Assembly: GCF_022539665.2 (NCBI RefSeq)
Contig: NC_081331.1
Span: forward strand, 6,234,501 to 6,298,500
Direction: 5' to 3'
DNA from: Daphnia carinata
Lineage: Eukaryota > Arthropoda > Branchiopoda > Diplostraca > Daphniidae
Length of the DNA: 64,000 nucleotides
Shown here: positions 1-11,305 of the stretch, piece by piece
Position numbering within the stretch: the first letter of the stretch is position 1
Layout of the letters: each line of letters starts with the position of its first letter
Notes under the pieces: generated by a model
Told to the model about the DNA's origin: nothing
Seen by the model: the letters and a program-made list of their open reading frames with translations, nothing else
The model's database searches: none
Position numbers and translations under genes: made by a program

Positions 1-3000
1 CAACCTCGAACATTGAAGAATGTTGGCGCCAAAAATTGAGAAGAAAAATAAAAAAAATGGGCGATCTGAAAAAGGAGAAAGAAAAACGGCCGAAGGGACG
101 CCATTCAAAAATATGTGTGTGTATAGGAGGGTGAAATAATGCCCAAAGGCGTAGAGAGAGCGCCTCTTGGTGGACAACTGGCGAACGAGAATGTCTCTCT
201 CCTCATCCACCCTCTTGGCCACCCTCTTTTGTAGGCGATGGAATGGCCGCTGTTTCTGAACCAATAGCCATGGGGCAATTTTTTTCTCATGTGGAACCTG
301 ATTGGCCACCTTATCTCCCACCCTAGATGGGGCGGAGCCAGCTCAAACCACCCCTAGAAAACCTTAGATACGCAAGCACACAGGCAGAACACGTTCTCCT
401 GCCCACCCCACAGACTGACTTTTTTTCTGTCTCTCTCGTTTGTGTGCGTGTGTGTGTGTATCGGCGGCGTGTTTTCAACCCCCCTGGCGGTCACTACGTC
501 GTACATTTTCGGCTGTGTGTGTGGTTGGAGACGTTTTGAACTGCAGACAACAGCCGAGAGTCCCGCGCGCACATCGCGTCTGCTTTTTTTCCCTCCCCCC
601 TTTTTTCGTTTTGCTTACCCCTAGTACACACAACCCTCTGCTTTGCACAACTCTACGAAATCTGTGTCGTCGTCGTGTTTAGACTTGAAGAAGCATCGTT
701 TTCGCAGTGAGTTGAAACAACATTTTAGAACCACGTTTTTTGATCGTCGTGTGTTCGAAGAAAAACGTACGATTACACACACGAAACAATTGGAAGAAGA
801 AGAAGAGGGAGACGCTATGGAAGAGGACGCGAATGTACACCATTGGGGTGAAACCCACAACTTTTGGACGAGGGGGAGTTCAAGACCGGAAGCGCGTCCC
901 TTCCCCCCCTCGTGTACGTGTGTGTTGAAGAGCCATCTGCTCCTCTTTTCGTTAGGATGAGGCTTTTCCCACCCCTGCACATACACACACACACGTTCAG
1001 CTGCCATGTTGGTTTCGTCGTCGTTGTAGGCCTTTGGGGTACGTCGTCGTAGGAATGGCTCGTTGCACCCAACCCCCCTCCTGATGGCGCTACTTGATTG
1101 ACTGGACTTAGTGTGTACCCCGCCCGACGCCTCCCAACCTTTTTTAATGATGGTAAGAGTTGATGCCTTTTCTCTTGCTCTCCATGCTGGCGTTTGTTTT
1201 GACGATGACTCAGGTCTCTCCCCCCTTCATTTTCTCGTGAGAGTGTGGGGGGGGGGGTGAGTGGCGTCGGACTGTGTGACGTCATCGTGAATGGTATTGA
1301 TTTATACCCTGCCCCTCTTGCATTTTCCACACTGGCCTTGCGCAATGGCGCTCTCACGTGATCACTCGCGTGTTGACATGGTCGTCTTTTGCTGATGATC
1401 TTTAACATTCTGTAGCACGTAATTGTGAATGGGCCCTTATAAAATGGAGAGAAACTTCGTTTTAAAACAGAAAATGTGTGTTCCTTCTTTCCCCCCATTT
1501 CCACCATATAAGGCGTCATCGGTTAGGGTTTCTCGGTTGTGTGTCCGATGGAGAAATTCCTTTTCTCTCTCTTTAGGTTTTTTAGAAACCCTTCTTTTTT
1601 TTTTCTTATATATTTATTTTTTTCCTCTCTTTTTCGACTCTACACTCCGCCTCTTTGCCCACAGGGTTCATGTTCTACTGCATTCCTGAACCACCCACAG
1701 CCTCCTAGCTTGTTTTAGATATCTCTTCGTGTTTTTCCACTAAAAAAAAAGAGCTGGATTGATCCGTTCTTCTTCTGTTTCTAACCATAAATAAATACTT
1801 GTTAATCGGCGTGTTTCGAAATCATGACCATCCTGAGAAGAAAAAAAAACGCCATTCAAATGTGTATGTCCCAGTTTTAGAAATTGTTTTTCAGGTGGGA
1901 TCTTTTTTAAAAATTCATTTTAAGGGGGGATGCGAAATATATATTCTTTCCGGTGTCGGTAACACGAGCACTACACAAACAGGAAGAAGTTCTTCCGCGT
2001 CTCTCCCTCCCCGCCTTGAAAGAAAAAAGAAAATGGCGCGCGCTTAAGGGGGGAAGCAAACACGCCTGAAGGTGCAAGACCGGAAGTCAAATATTCCACG
2101 GTTTCCTATTCTTGTTTGAAAAAAAAAAATGTTAAAAAACATGACGAAGCCTTTCGTGTCGTGGTTCCGATATTCAATCGTTTTTAATTTTTCTTGTTCG
2201 AAAAAATTCTGGCACATAGCGGCCATCTTGAGGTCGCAAGAATGCGTGTGCTTATCTCTGGTTGGATATATGTGGCCCTCGTCTTCGTTTTTTTCTTCTT
2301 ACTTTTTTTTATGTATGCGAGAGAGGAAGCTGTTAGCCATGGGCACATTCCTGTGAACGCGGCAGAGAGAGAGGGGGAGAGGCATTTTCTAAAATGAACC
2401 CTCGGCAGCAGCAGCTGAAGCATTCTTCGTTCCATAGGCTTACCACCACCCATGCGTCCCTTGCCTCTTTTTTTTCTTCAAAGTTCTTCATTGGACCTCG
2501 CTTCACGAGGAGGGGTGGAAAAACAAGAAGTTTTCGTTCTCACCCGTCTTTCTTTCGTTTCCCCAACAACATTCGCATTTCTCACCGCTCCCCTCATCTT
2601 CCAAGCTCCGATTTCAAAAGACACACAGCATCCATCATCTGCTAGAGGATTTTTTTTAGGGCCCCCTAGACCCTGACCACTCCATTGTTTTCTTACACTA
2701 GAAAAAAAAATCTTATGCAATCGTCATCTTGTATGGTTCTTGTGTTTGTTAGTTTACCTGACAATGGTTTGCGTTTTCTTGACCATAGGATGACATGTAC
2801 GGTTCACTTACGCTTTTCCCACGGGTTTTCTTAAAAACTATTTTGTTACGTTCTATTCACCAGAGAACAAAAAGCGAGTGCATTGAATTTTGAAGTTGAA
2901 AAGAAATTTTGCAACAGGGAGGGGGGGGGAATGAAGAGGAAAACAACCGACTATTAGTTTGGTTAAAATCCCAAACGATGGAATTTAATGATGGTTAATT

Positions 3001-3136
3001 GAGAATAATGATTGTGATTAAAACATGTGAATCGATCGGAAAGCCTCAATTAAATCATTTTCTCTCCATTGACTGAATTTTTGTTCCCCTCCTTGAGAAA
3101 AAAAGAGAGAACTCTGTTGGTACTGGCGCAGCGCGT

Positions 3137-3185
3137 GGCCGCCATTTTGTAGACTCGATGAAAAAGAGCTTACAAAATGGCCGCC
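3137..3185. promoter_or_regulatory. Paired inverted YY1/Pho-like sites
   Basis: GGCCGCCATTTTGTA (3137-3151) is followed, after 19 bases, by its exact reverse complement TACAAAATGGCCGCC (3171-3185). Each arm contains GCCGCCATTTTG, the YY1/Pleiohomeotic core. A third related site, GCGGCCATCTTG, lies at 2218-2229. The functional role is inference. Confidence 0.4.
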
Positions 3186-4190
3186 GACTCCATCATGAGT
3201 TCTGGCGCGCCCGCGTGCACTTCTTCAAAACTAAATTCTTTTTCATGCACATCGTTCGCGTAAACGTATTAAAATTAATTCACGATTTTTTGTTGTTGCT
3301 GATTATTTATTTGTTGAAGAAAATAATTGTTCGATCGCTTGCCAAAGTGTATCGAAAACATTATTTTGTAATTCACCAATAATGTAGTCGCCCAATGTTT
3401 TTCAAGTGTCGATTTTCTACTCCCCCCCTCTCTTGTCATCTGCTTGAGGGGGTGGAAGGATGCGGGGCCCCCTTTTTTTTCTTTCGTTTTCACGAGACCA
3501 TCTGGCGGTGATCGTGTCCCGCAACTAGGGGGGCTAGAAAATGTTTTGTAGAGAGGGGTGAGAGGGATGTTCTAGGGTGATCCATCACCTCTTTTTTCAG
3601 CAACAAACAACATGGTGAAAATTTTTGAAATAAAAAACGAGTGAGGGGGGAGGGAGAAAAGAAAGCGATTCGTTTCAAATGATGAGACTAGGGTTGAAAA
3701 ACGAGGGGCCCTCGGGCATCTATGGGGTAGGATAAAAAAAAACACCCTATTTTCGCCCGAGGGCTTCTGCTGAAAAAAATCAATACTTTTACCTCCCTAT
3801 TCCCCCCCTCTCTTGTCGGTATCAAGCAAACGGTCAAAGGTAAAAAAAAATCTATTCAGTAGAAATAGTGTCAACACTGGAAAGTTGAACCAGTAGTACT
3901 TAAACATTGTCGTTGTAGTTGATCCAATAGAAATTGAGCACGTCGAAGGTAAACCTATTAGCTGCAGAAACTCAATCCGTAGTAGGATCCATTGCCGTCA
4001 GCCGAACAAACGAGCGCATAAATTGATCATTTTTTTTTTAAGTTTAAATTTAGAAATGGAACAATTGCGTGATTTTGATTTATTTAATTTAAAAAATTTC
4101 ATTTTTAATGGGCCTATATCCAACTAGGGTTGCTTTCTTTTGCACTCCGCTAGGATTATTATTTTTATTTTCAAAATCATGGTGTAGAGA

Positions 4191-4203
4191 GTGCCACCTG
4201 GTG
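4191..4203 (-). promoter_or_regulatory. CTCF-like motif
   Basis: Read on the minus strand this is CACCAGGTGGCAC, matching the conserved CTCF core (CCASYAGRKGGCR) closely. It lies about 125 bases upstream of the first recognised PPP4R1 exon. No binding is implied by sequence alone. Confidence 0.35.
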
Positions 4204-4327
4204 TAGACATTAGACACTTTTGCATTGGACTGCCAAAACGAAGTTTGAGCCAATAGTAAATTTAAAATAAGAAAAAAAAGAGGAGGAATGACTCAATAAT
4301 TTTCCTGATTTCTATATTTATATGCAG

Positions 4328-7300
4328 AGAGCTGGTGGCGCGGGTGATTTTGGAAACGCTGCGCTCGATTCCGGTTCCCGATGTTCATCATGACCTACGC
4401 AGAGTGCTGGCCATCATATCGCGCCTGGGCGAAGATTCAGGTATGACAGTGTGCGACGAAAATAATCATCATTATCATAACAACAATGCGGGCCATGCGA
4501 TTGGTTCTGGAAGGGAAAGAAAGACAAGAGGCGCCCGTTGATGGATGGGTTCCAGAGTGTAGTTAGCATTTCTTTTTCGTCGTCGGCGCGCACGCGTTTC
4601 GTGTCAAAAATCTCGGGTTGGTTTCGAAACACAAGAGTTTTGTGACTTTTCGGTTTTTAGAAGGCAATAGGATAGAGAGAGGGTGACTATTCTTATTTAT
4701 AGAAAAAGAAAACACCAGGAGAACGGGCGGGCTGGAACCCTCCCGCCCGGCTGCAAAGAGATGGATTGGCTAACGTCTTGTGTGTGTGTGTGTGTTGCCT
4801 ATTCCGGAATTGGATGCTGCTGCTGCTTGCCAACTATGTTTGTACGCTAGGATATAGTAACGTCGTAGTAGTGTGTGTTTCGAAGCTCCTCCCCAAGTCC
4901 AGTTTTTTTGAGTTTTGCTTCCTCATTGGTCCAATTTCGTCCCTTATTTTTTTTTTTCAAGTCCTCATTCTTTGCGTTGAGAAGAGATACAGACACACTG
5001 TGTATGTATGTCTAGGAAGAGTTGATTAGACTATGTGGAATACGCAGCAGCAGTTGTCGCGTCGAGAGAAGAAGACGGATGCGGCCCACTGATGCTAATT
5101 AAAAAATACCCGAGATTGGGAAAAAAAAAAGGAGGAGGTGGGGTGAGTAAGGAATAACTTGAGCTCGAACTTGCCTAGTGGCTGCTACCACCTCTAACTA
5201 TATAGATAGATAGTATAGTAAGACACACACACACATCTTTTGAGGAGGAGTTTCTTTTCTTGTCCCGGAGTAAAATTAGTGGGCAGGGATCGCAGAGTGT
5301 TTTAGTATCGCTCCCGCGCTCGCTTGCGTCACACCTCAAAAAACTTCTCTTCTCCTCTTCCGTCGTATCTCCTTCCGCACTCTCCGATGGGTTCCGGTGG
5401 CTACTCAAGAGCCCAATGTCATCATCTGAGGTTTGGTAGTACGTCACTTAACCCCCCCCCCGCGCCCGCCATTCCCGCCCAAAATCCATAATTCGAGTTT
5501 TTATTATTCAAAAGCTTGGGGAAGGAAACATCTTTTTGAACTTACCAGCTGTTTTTACGAGTTTCACCAGCCATTTTAAAAAGTGGAGGTGTCGTGAAAA
5601 AAAAAAGTTCTAGTCATCGTTTTAAAAAAGGGGGTTGAGGGGAGCAATGGTTCGCATCTTTGATGGCGCGTGCGGCTTGTTGTTAGGGCTTCGCACGTGC
5701 GCCACAAACACCCCCTTCTCCCTTCTGAACAGCGTTCATCCATCAACCGAGTCTGCCAATGAGTTGCTTAGACTCTTCTTCTTTTTCCTTTTTCATGTTC
5801 TCATTATCTTTTGCGTCTTGAAGCTATTCCGGCCTCTCCCCCCCCCTCCTTTTCCACCGTCTCTACCCAAGCGGAAAAGGGTTACGTCTTTGACGTGACT
5901 CTCCCTCCATCTTCACCAAGAAAAAGATGTGTCTACTCGATGAGCGGAAGTTCGTTAACACTGATGAGTGTAGAAAATGGAGGGAAAAAATCGAGTAGAC
6001 TTTAAACTAAACAAAAAATTGTATCTTTCTAGAACCTTCGGTGCGGGCTGAGCTGATGGAGCAGGTGCCCCACGTGGCCATGTATTGCCACGAGGAAAAA
6101 GATGAACATCAATGGATGCATTTGGTGCCATCGTTTCTACTTCCTCTGGTCGTCCGATACCTCACAGACGTCAACAATCAGGTACGTTTCTAATTTTCTT
6201 GTTTTCAAAAGGGCCGTTAATTTAAAGACACCAAAAAAAACATTAGGTGCGTAAAACTGCTCAAGCGGCTCTTTTGGTGCTTCTGGAACAAGAATTGGTG
6301 GCCCACAACGACGTCGAAGATCAAGTGTGCCCCCTGTTGTTGATGCTGACCAATGCCGACGCCCACGACGATTTCCGCACAGAAGCCGCAGCTGTAAGTT
6401 GTTTTTGTTAATTTTGTTTGTTGCGTTTTTCTTGTTGTTTCCAATTGCCGCGCAAATCCGTGAAAGGCGTCGGCATGAAAGACATGGGTAGTGAGATGTT
6501 GGCGTGGCAGTTCCACACCTCTCACTACTTTGTCGTTCATGTCGCGCTCTTTCTTCTTTCTTCGATGTTTAGTCATTGTGTTGCACACAGATCAACAACA
6601 AACTGATTTCGGGCCGTCAGAGTCGACTGGGAAATGCTGTCTAAAAACACTTTCGCTAACCACGAAACGTCAAGTCATATCACAGCCAGCTTTGACGAGC
6701 CGGGAATCGAGTCTCATTCATCCTTTCTCTTTTTGTTGTTCCAGTTAGTTTTTTTTTTTTATTCCATCGCCAGGAAATGCGGAGAGATCCGACATTCGCG
6801 CCGTTCGTCGGAATGGCTGTGGTGTGTTGCTTTTGGAAATGTTCATATCACAGCCATTCTAGATGCGCGGAGCTGCTGGAATATAAACAATACTTTCAAA
6901 ACAAGCAAAAACAAATGCTAACATTGTGCCGCTCGCAAAGTGGCTGTCGTGTGTCCCCATTCATTCAGCGTTTCATATCACAGCCAGCTTTGATGAGCGG
7001 AACATTTAGCCCAATAATAAAAAGTCTACCGGAAGAATAGAAAGCGCTTCATTGTTGTCCATTGTTTTGTGGGTTTTTACAAACGAGACTCGTGTCGGGT
7101 GTATTAGCTTGTCAGAGTGGTTGTGGTGTGTGTTTTGTCATACTCGTATCACAGCCAGCTTTGATGAGCGCTACGCTCGACTTGTTGCTTCGCATACCTT
7201 TTTGCTATTTTACCTGTGTGAATGTATCGATTTTGCATCTATTGTTTGTTTGTGTCTAACATTTGTGATTGTTTTCGCACGGCCGAAAAAGTTGATGTGC

Positions 7301-9700
7301 CGAATGGCCCCGTTGCTGGGCGGTGATTTGTCGCGTCGTGTTTTCCTTGAACGATTCGCCGCTTTGTCGGCTGATGGCCTCTTCCACGTCCGAAAGATCT
7401 GCGCCGCCAATTTTGGAGAGTTTTGTGCCGTCGTCGGTCAAGAGGTCACCGAGTCCACACTGGTATGTGTATTTCAAATTCTTGTGATCCATTTGTCTCT
7501 GTCGGAAAAGGATGTAATGTTCCCTTTCTTTTGGTACTTTTGTTTTAGTTGGACAAGTTTTACGCGCTGTGCCAGGACGAGCTGTGGGGCGTGCGCAAAG
7601 CCTGCGCCGAAGTGTTCATGAGCCTATCCCGTGTTGTCTCTGCAACGAAAAGACGCAACGATTTGGGTAGCCTCTTCGTCAACCTCCTGCAGGACGAGTC
7701 GCGTTGGGTTCGAATGGCTGCCTTCCAGGCTCTCGGACCTTTCATTTCGACCTTCTCACGAATGGAAACCGAGAACGAATCGACATCATCGCCGTCAGCA
7801 GCGCCCGTCGAACCAGCCGAATCGGAATCATCGATGGATCAATCGGATTTTAACTCATTTTATTTCTGGAGAGATCCTCTACCCCAATTGAATTTGACCA
7901 GCGAAACGAACGCAGATCAGCAGCCCGAAGAAAACAAAGAGTCCGTCTCGGATAGCGTTGAGAAAGCCCTAGAAGATTTAATGGCTCGCGTTGAACTTGG
8001 ACGTGGCGAGGCTCAACCGGCACCCGCTCCATCCAACGAACTCGTTCCAGAACCCGTTCACGCCTTTGACTTGAGGAGAGTTGCCTGTCAGGAATTGTTG
8101 GGAGGTCCCGTTGCCGTTAGCAAAGAAAATGGTGACACCACAGCATCAACGCCAAACGATTTATCTGGCGATTCGAAACCTACCAGTGATATCCAGCCGA
8201 CACTTCTCTCTTCTAGTATTACTACCTCTTTGGCGACAGTCATGTCGTCATCTTCTCTCTTTCAACCCAATCTTTTACCACCCGCCTACGTCAAGAGCAA
8301 TAATGATTTACCCACCACCGTCTATTCGAATTCATTTTGCCCGTACTATTCACCCCGACGGCGTTCCGATGGTGGCAGCATGAGCGGAGGTGTTGTCCTG
8401 GACACGTCCCGCTCTCGACCCTACAGTCCCTACGGATCGTCTTCAATGCGCTCTTCAATTTCTCTCAGTCAATCGGTTGTGCCCCAGAGTCTGATGGACT
8501 ATTACCTCCAAATGACGGATCCTTATTATGTCGAAACGGTCGACGCCGAAATCACCCGCCACTGCGCCTACAGTTTGCCGGCCGTCGTCTGCACCCTGGG
8601 CAAAGAGCACTGGCCGTTGCTACGCGACCTTTACACCACGCTGGCGTCGGACATGCAGTGGAAGGTACGCCGGACTCTGGCTTCGAGCATTCACGAGATT
8701 GGGGCCATTTTAGGCCAAGAAGTAGTGACGCAGGATCTGCTGCCCGTCTTTGACGGTTTCATTAAAGATCTGGACGAGGTACGCATCGGAGTGTTGAAGC
8801 ACTTGAGCGATTTTCTCCGCCTGTTGCCCGAAAGGGAACGACGCAGTTATCTACCGCGCTTGGCCGACTTCCTCAAGCTAGATAACGAACAGAACTGGCG
8901 CTTCCGTCAAGAGTTAGCCCTCCAACTACAGTCCGTAGTCGGTCTCTTTTCACCCGCCGACAGCGCTCAATCTATCTTGCCTCTAGCCCTAACACTGGCG
9001 TCCGATCGGGTCGCCGCCGTCCGTCTTCCTGCCTTCACACTCGTAAGTCTGATTGATTTATAGTATTTAACATTACAAATGAAAATGTTATCGTTCTCTC
9101 TAGGTTAGTCAAATAATGAAGCAGGTGTCTGAGAACAGCTGGGCCGAGGACGCCGAATCGATGCTCACTCCACTTCTGGCCGATCTAACGACTCGTTTCT
9201 GTTCCGGCAACCGATGGATGCTACGCCAGAGTTACGTCAACATCTGTAACCAGCTGGTGACGGACCGCGCGTTGCCTCTTGAAGAGTTTGCCAAACTGCT
9301 TCTCGCACCTCTGCTGGCCCTCAAACAAGACCGCGTACCCAATGTCCGGCTGGTCCTGGCCAGAGTCATCAATTTCCAGCTGAAATATCACGGTATCGGG
9401 AAATTTTTTTTAAATTAATTAAAGTAAATTAAAAATTTTAAAACTTAATTTTTGAACAGAGTTTTTTTCTGGATCGGATAGTCCGTACCGGGAATCGCTG
9501 GATGAGACGCTCAACCAATTATCCGCCGATAAGGATCGTGATGTCTCTTATTACGCCACGTAAGTTTTGATCAATTTATATTTATTCCGACCAAGATGTA
9601 TAAAAACAAAAAATTAATTATTAGGTGTTCCACAGTCAAACGGGATCAGACGCAGATCACTTCGGATCCGCTTCCTCCGACAGGGGAAAACGCTGCGTGA
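4328..9700 (+). CDS. PPP4R1: Serine/threonine-protein phosphatase 4 regulatory subunit 1 (5' partial)
   Basis: Regulatory, HEAT-repeat subunit of protein phosphatase 4, expected in cytoplasm and nucleus. Exons read as 4328-4440, 6033-6181, 6247-6393, 7292-7462, 7549-9042, 9104-9392, 9460-9559 and 9625-9700 (TGA); all phases join, giving about 845 visible residues (human about 950). Conserved HEAT segments seen include LPLVVRYLTDVNNQVRKT, FHVRKICAANFGEFCAVVG, LWGVRKACAEVFMSLS, RWVRMAAFQALGPFIS, the central HCAYSLPAVV, SDMQWKVRRTLASSIHE and LDEVRIGVLKHL. The long exon 7549-9042 carries the Ser/Pro-rich, poorly conserved linker between the two HEAT blocks. The N-terminal 60 or so residues are missing, and no start codon was found. 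The 898-base intron 6394-7291 hosts a microRNA cluster. Identification is strong; the exact 3' exon ends are slightly less so. Confidence 0.93.
4441..6032 (+). other. PPP4R1 intron, no gene seen
   Basis: A 1.6 kb intron between phase-matched exons (GAT TCA G ... AA CCT TCG). It holds a TG repeat at 4779-4795, a short CA run near 5221, and pyrimidine-rich stretches. No conserved coding or RNA element was recognised. Confidence 0.7.
6468..6546 (+). ncRNA. mir-71: microRNA miR-71 precursor
   Basis: The 5' arm at 6476-6498 begins TGAAAGACATGGGTAGTGAG, which is the miR-71 mature sequence. The 3' arm at 6520-6541 (TCTCACTACTTTGTCGTTCA) is its near complement, so the two fold into a stem with a loop of about 20 bases. 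It is the first of five hairpins in the PPP4R1 intron and lies on the host-gene strand, so it probably derives from the host transcript. miR-71 heading a run of miR-2 genes is the known protostome arrangement; Drosophila has lost miR-71. Confidence 0.95.
6611..6704 (+). ncRNA. mir-2: microRNA miR-2 family precursor, copy 1
   Basis: The 3' arm at 6678-6700 starts TATCACAGCCAGCTTTGACG, differing from canonical miR-2a by T to C at mature position 19. The 5' arm at 6611-6636 (GGGCCGTCAGAGTCGACTGG) pairs with it, partly through G-U pairs. The seed ATCACAG is intact. The loop is longer than in the other copies. Confidence 0.92.
6801..6872 (+). ncRNA. mir-13: microRNA miR-2/miR-13-like precursor, copy 2 (divergent 3' half)
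   Basis: The 3' arm at 6846-6868 starts TATCACAGCCATTCTAGATG. Seed and bases 1-12 match the miR-2/miR-13 family, and the CCATT step resembles miR-13, but the 3' half is unlike either. The 5' arm around 6807-6832 (GTCGGAATGGCTGTGGTGTG) carries matching changes, so the stem is kept. Family membership is firm; the paralogue name is less certain. Confidence 0.87.
6928..7001 (+). ncRNA. mir-2: microRNA miR-2 family precursor, copy 3
   Basis: The 3' arm at 6976-6998 begins TATCACAGCCAGCTTTGATG and matches fly miR-2a over its full 23 bases from memory. The 5' arm at about 6930-6956 (CGCTCGCAAAGTGGCTGTCG) is complementary. Same strand and intron as mir-71. Confidence 0.94.
7105..7171 (+). ncRNA. mir-2: microRNA miR-2 family precursor, copy 4
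   Basis: The 3' arm at 7147-7169 is identical to that of copy 3 (TATCACAGCCAGCTTTGATG...). The 5' arm at 7107-7132 (GCTTGTCAGAGTGGTTGTGG) pairs with it. It is the last hairpin before PPP4R1 exon 7292-7462; I saw no further TATCACAG occurrence downstream in this intron. Confidence 0.94.
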
Positions 9701-11305
9701 TAGCCAAATAAAAAAAATGAACTGTACACATTCACACACTCATTCTTTTGCATGATGCCAACACACAACGAAAACTTGTACTCCCTCTCTGTGTTTTCTT
9801 CTCTCCCCCTACTTTTTTTTCCCTCTTCTATCTCTAAACATCTTTGATCTCTTCGTTTTTAAAACAAAAAGAAACATCCAACAACAAAAGGAGGTGGGGC
9901 GTGTGTAAACCAGAGCCAAAGTGTGTGCGTGTGTGGTGCCTTGTACAAACAAGACTATACCTGTGTGTGTGTGTGTGTTGTTACTAGTAAACTAGATGAA
10001 AATCACGATCACGCAATTGGTGCAGGCAAGAACGCATTAGCCTCGATTTCAAAACATTACAGAAACAAAAAAAAAAAAAATCATAATTTTTCATGTTTTC
10101 TCCTCCCTTTTTTTTTTAATCAAAATTTTTTTTCTTCGCTTGCCTATTTATTTTGCAAGCACAAATGTGTTGTGGGGGAGGGGAATTGTACAAGTTTGTC
10201 TGCTATGCCCTTACTGTGATGTGGTGGCAACCGCCACCTAACCTGATTGGTAGACGGAGAAGAAGAAGAAAAGGAAAAATACATCAAAAACAAATTTTTG
10301 TTGTTGCTGTTGTTGTTGTTGCCTACGCCGAAGTATTTCTTGTCATTTGGAACGCTCCCCAATATCATTTGGCTCGAAAGATTGTTTTAAAAAAAATGTA
10401 TTGTTTAATGAAGCCATCGATAAAATGCAAAAAGTGCAAACATCTTAATGAGGTAGAATGCAGACTGAGCTCTTGCTTTTAAAAGATTAAAAAGGAGTGC
10501 CCCCTTTTGCGATGTGCGCGGGAGCCTCTCGACCCCTCGTTGTTTGCTTCTGTAACAAGAGAAACGGTTCTATATTTATCAAATAAAAAAGCTGCAGTCC
10601 CCCCTTTTTTCTCTTAAGCAAGAGCCAGCTTTGAAAATAGATTTTTCTTAGCTGGTCATCAAGGGAGTGACGCTCAAATGGCGACAGACTCGATGAGAAG
10701 TGGAGAAAGAAAACGGGGGTGAAACAACACTATTTCGTGGGTTTGTTTCCCCTCATTTCCATTTATTTATTCTTTTAAAAAATGGAAAAACGATTCCATA
10801 GCTTCCGGTTGTACTTGAATTAGAAAAAGGAAAGGATTTCTGTTTTAACTGCTTTTCTCGAGTGGCGGTTGGTTCTCACGCTGTACGGCTAGAAGACCTA
10901 CGCCGCCATTACGAAAAAGGAATAAAATGGCGAAAAAGCGTAAACGATAAGTTCAAAACACTGTTTAAAAAAAAAAGACCAAAAATAATATTAAAGAAAA
11001 TGATGTTGTGACTTAAGTAAGCGTGAAATTCTTTTATTTTTATGGATTTTTTTAAGAGACGCAGATAGAAGAATGCTGTACCAATCACGTCAGGAGAGCG
11101 ACGATTGGCCGACATATCTTTCTGAGACGGTATTTCTATTCGGCAATAAGTTTAACTGTAAGCTGCGACTAGAGTTGGTAGAACAACCAAGGGCTGGGCT
11201 CCAAGTTTATTTCGGGCTTGGTTCTACGCAATCAGTTTGGCTTGGTTAATACCGTCAGCAAGTTTCTACTTCCCTGTTTCTAAGCCAGGGGAAGCTGTCG
11301 AAAAT
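9701..11305 (+). other. PPP4R1 3' UTR and PPP4R1-GINS3 intergenic region
   Basis: After the PPP4R1 stop there is an AATAAA almost at once (about 9706-9712) and another near 10580. The stretch contains TG repeats (9961-9979), long A and T runs and a GTT/GTTGCT repeat near 10300. The last 400 bases before the GINS3 ATG should contain its promoter, but no TATA box was recognised. No gene seen. Confidence 0.55.

Larger units (their letters stand above)
1..4327. other. Upstream non-coding region of PPP4R1; first exon(s) not located
   Basis: No coding sequence is supported here. The stretch is rich in TG/CA microsatellite (for example near 442-465), poly-T and poly-C runs, and long low-complexity open frames. 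The first recognisable PPP4R1 exon starts at 4328 after an AG and needs two bases carried over from an upstream exon, so at least one more 5' exon must lie here or before the window. I looked for the conserved N-terminal segment of PPP4R1 and did not find it. An ATG at 817 opens a short acidic peptide, but the GT that follows leaves the wrong phase. YY1/Pho-like sites lie at 2218-2229 and 3137-3185, and a CTCF-like site at 4191-4203. Confidence 0.6.

Noticed and set aside
817-846. Short acidic ATG frame (MEEDANVHHW) as the missing PPP4R1 first exon
   Set aside because: The adjacent GT leaves one base, while the exon at 4328 needs two; no similarity to the family N-terminus.
815-1519. 234-codon open frame on the minus strand
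   Set aside because: Same problem: repeats of Ser/Thr/Arg/Gly from CA/TG and C-rich DNA, no family motifs.
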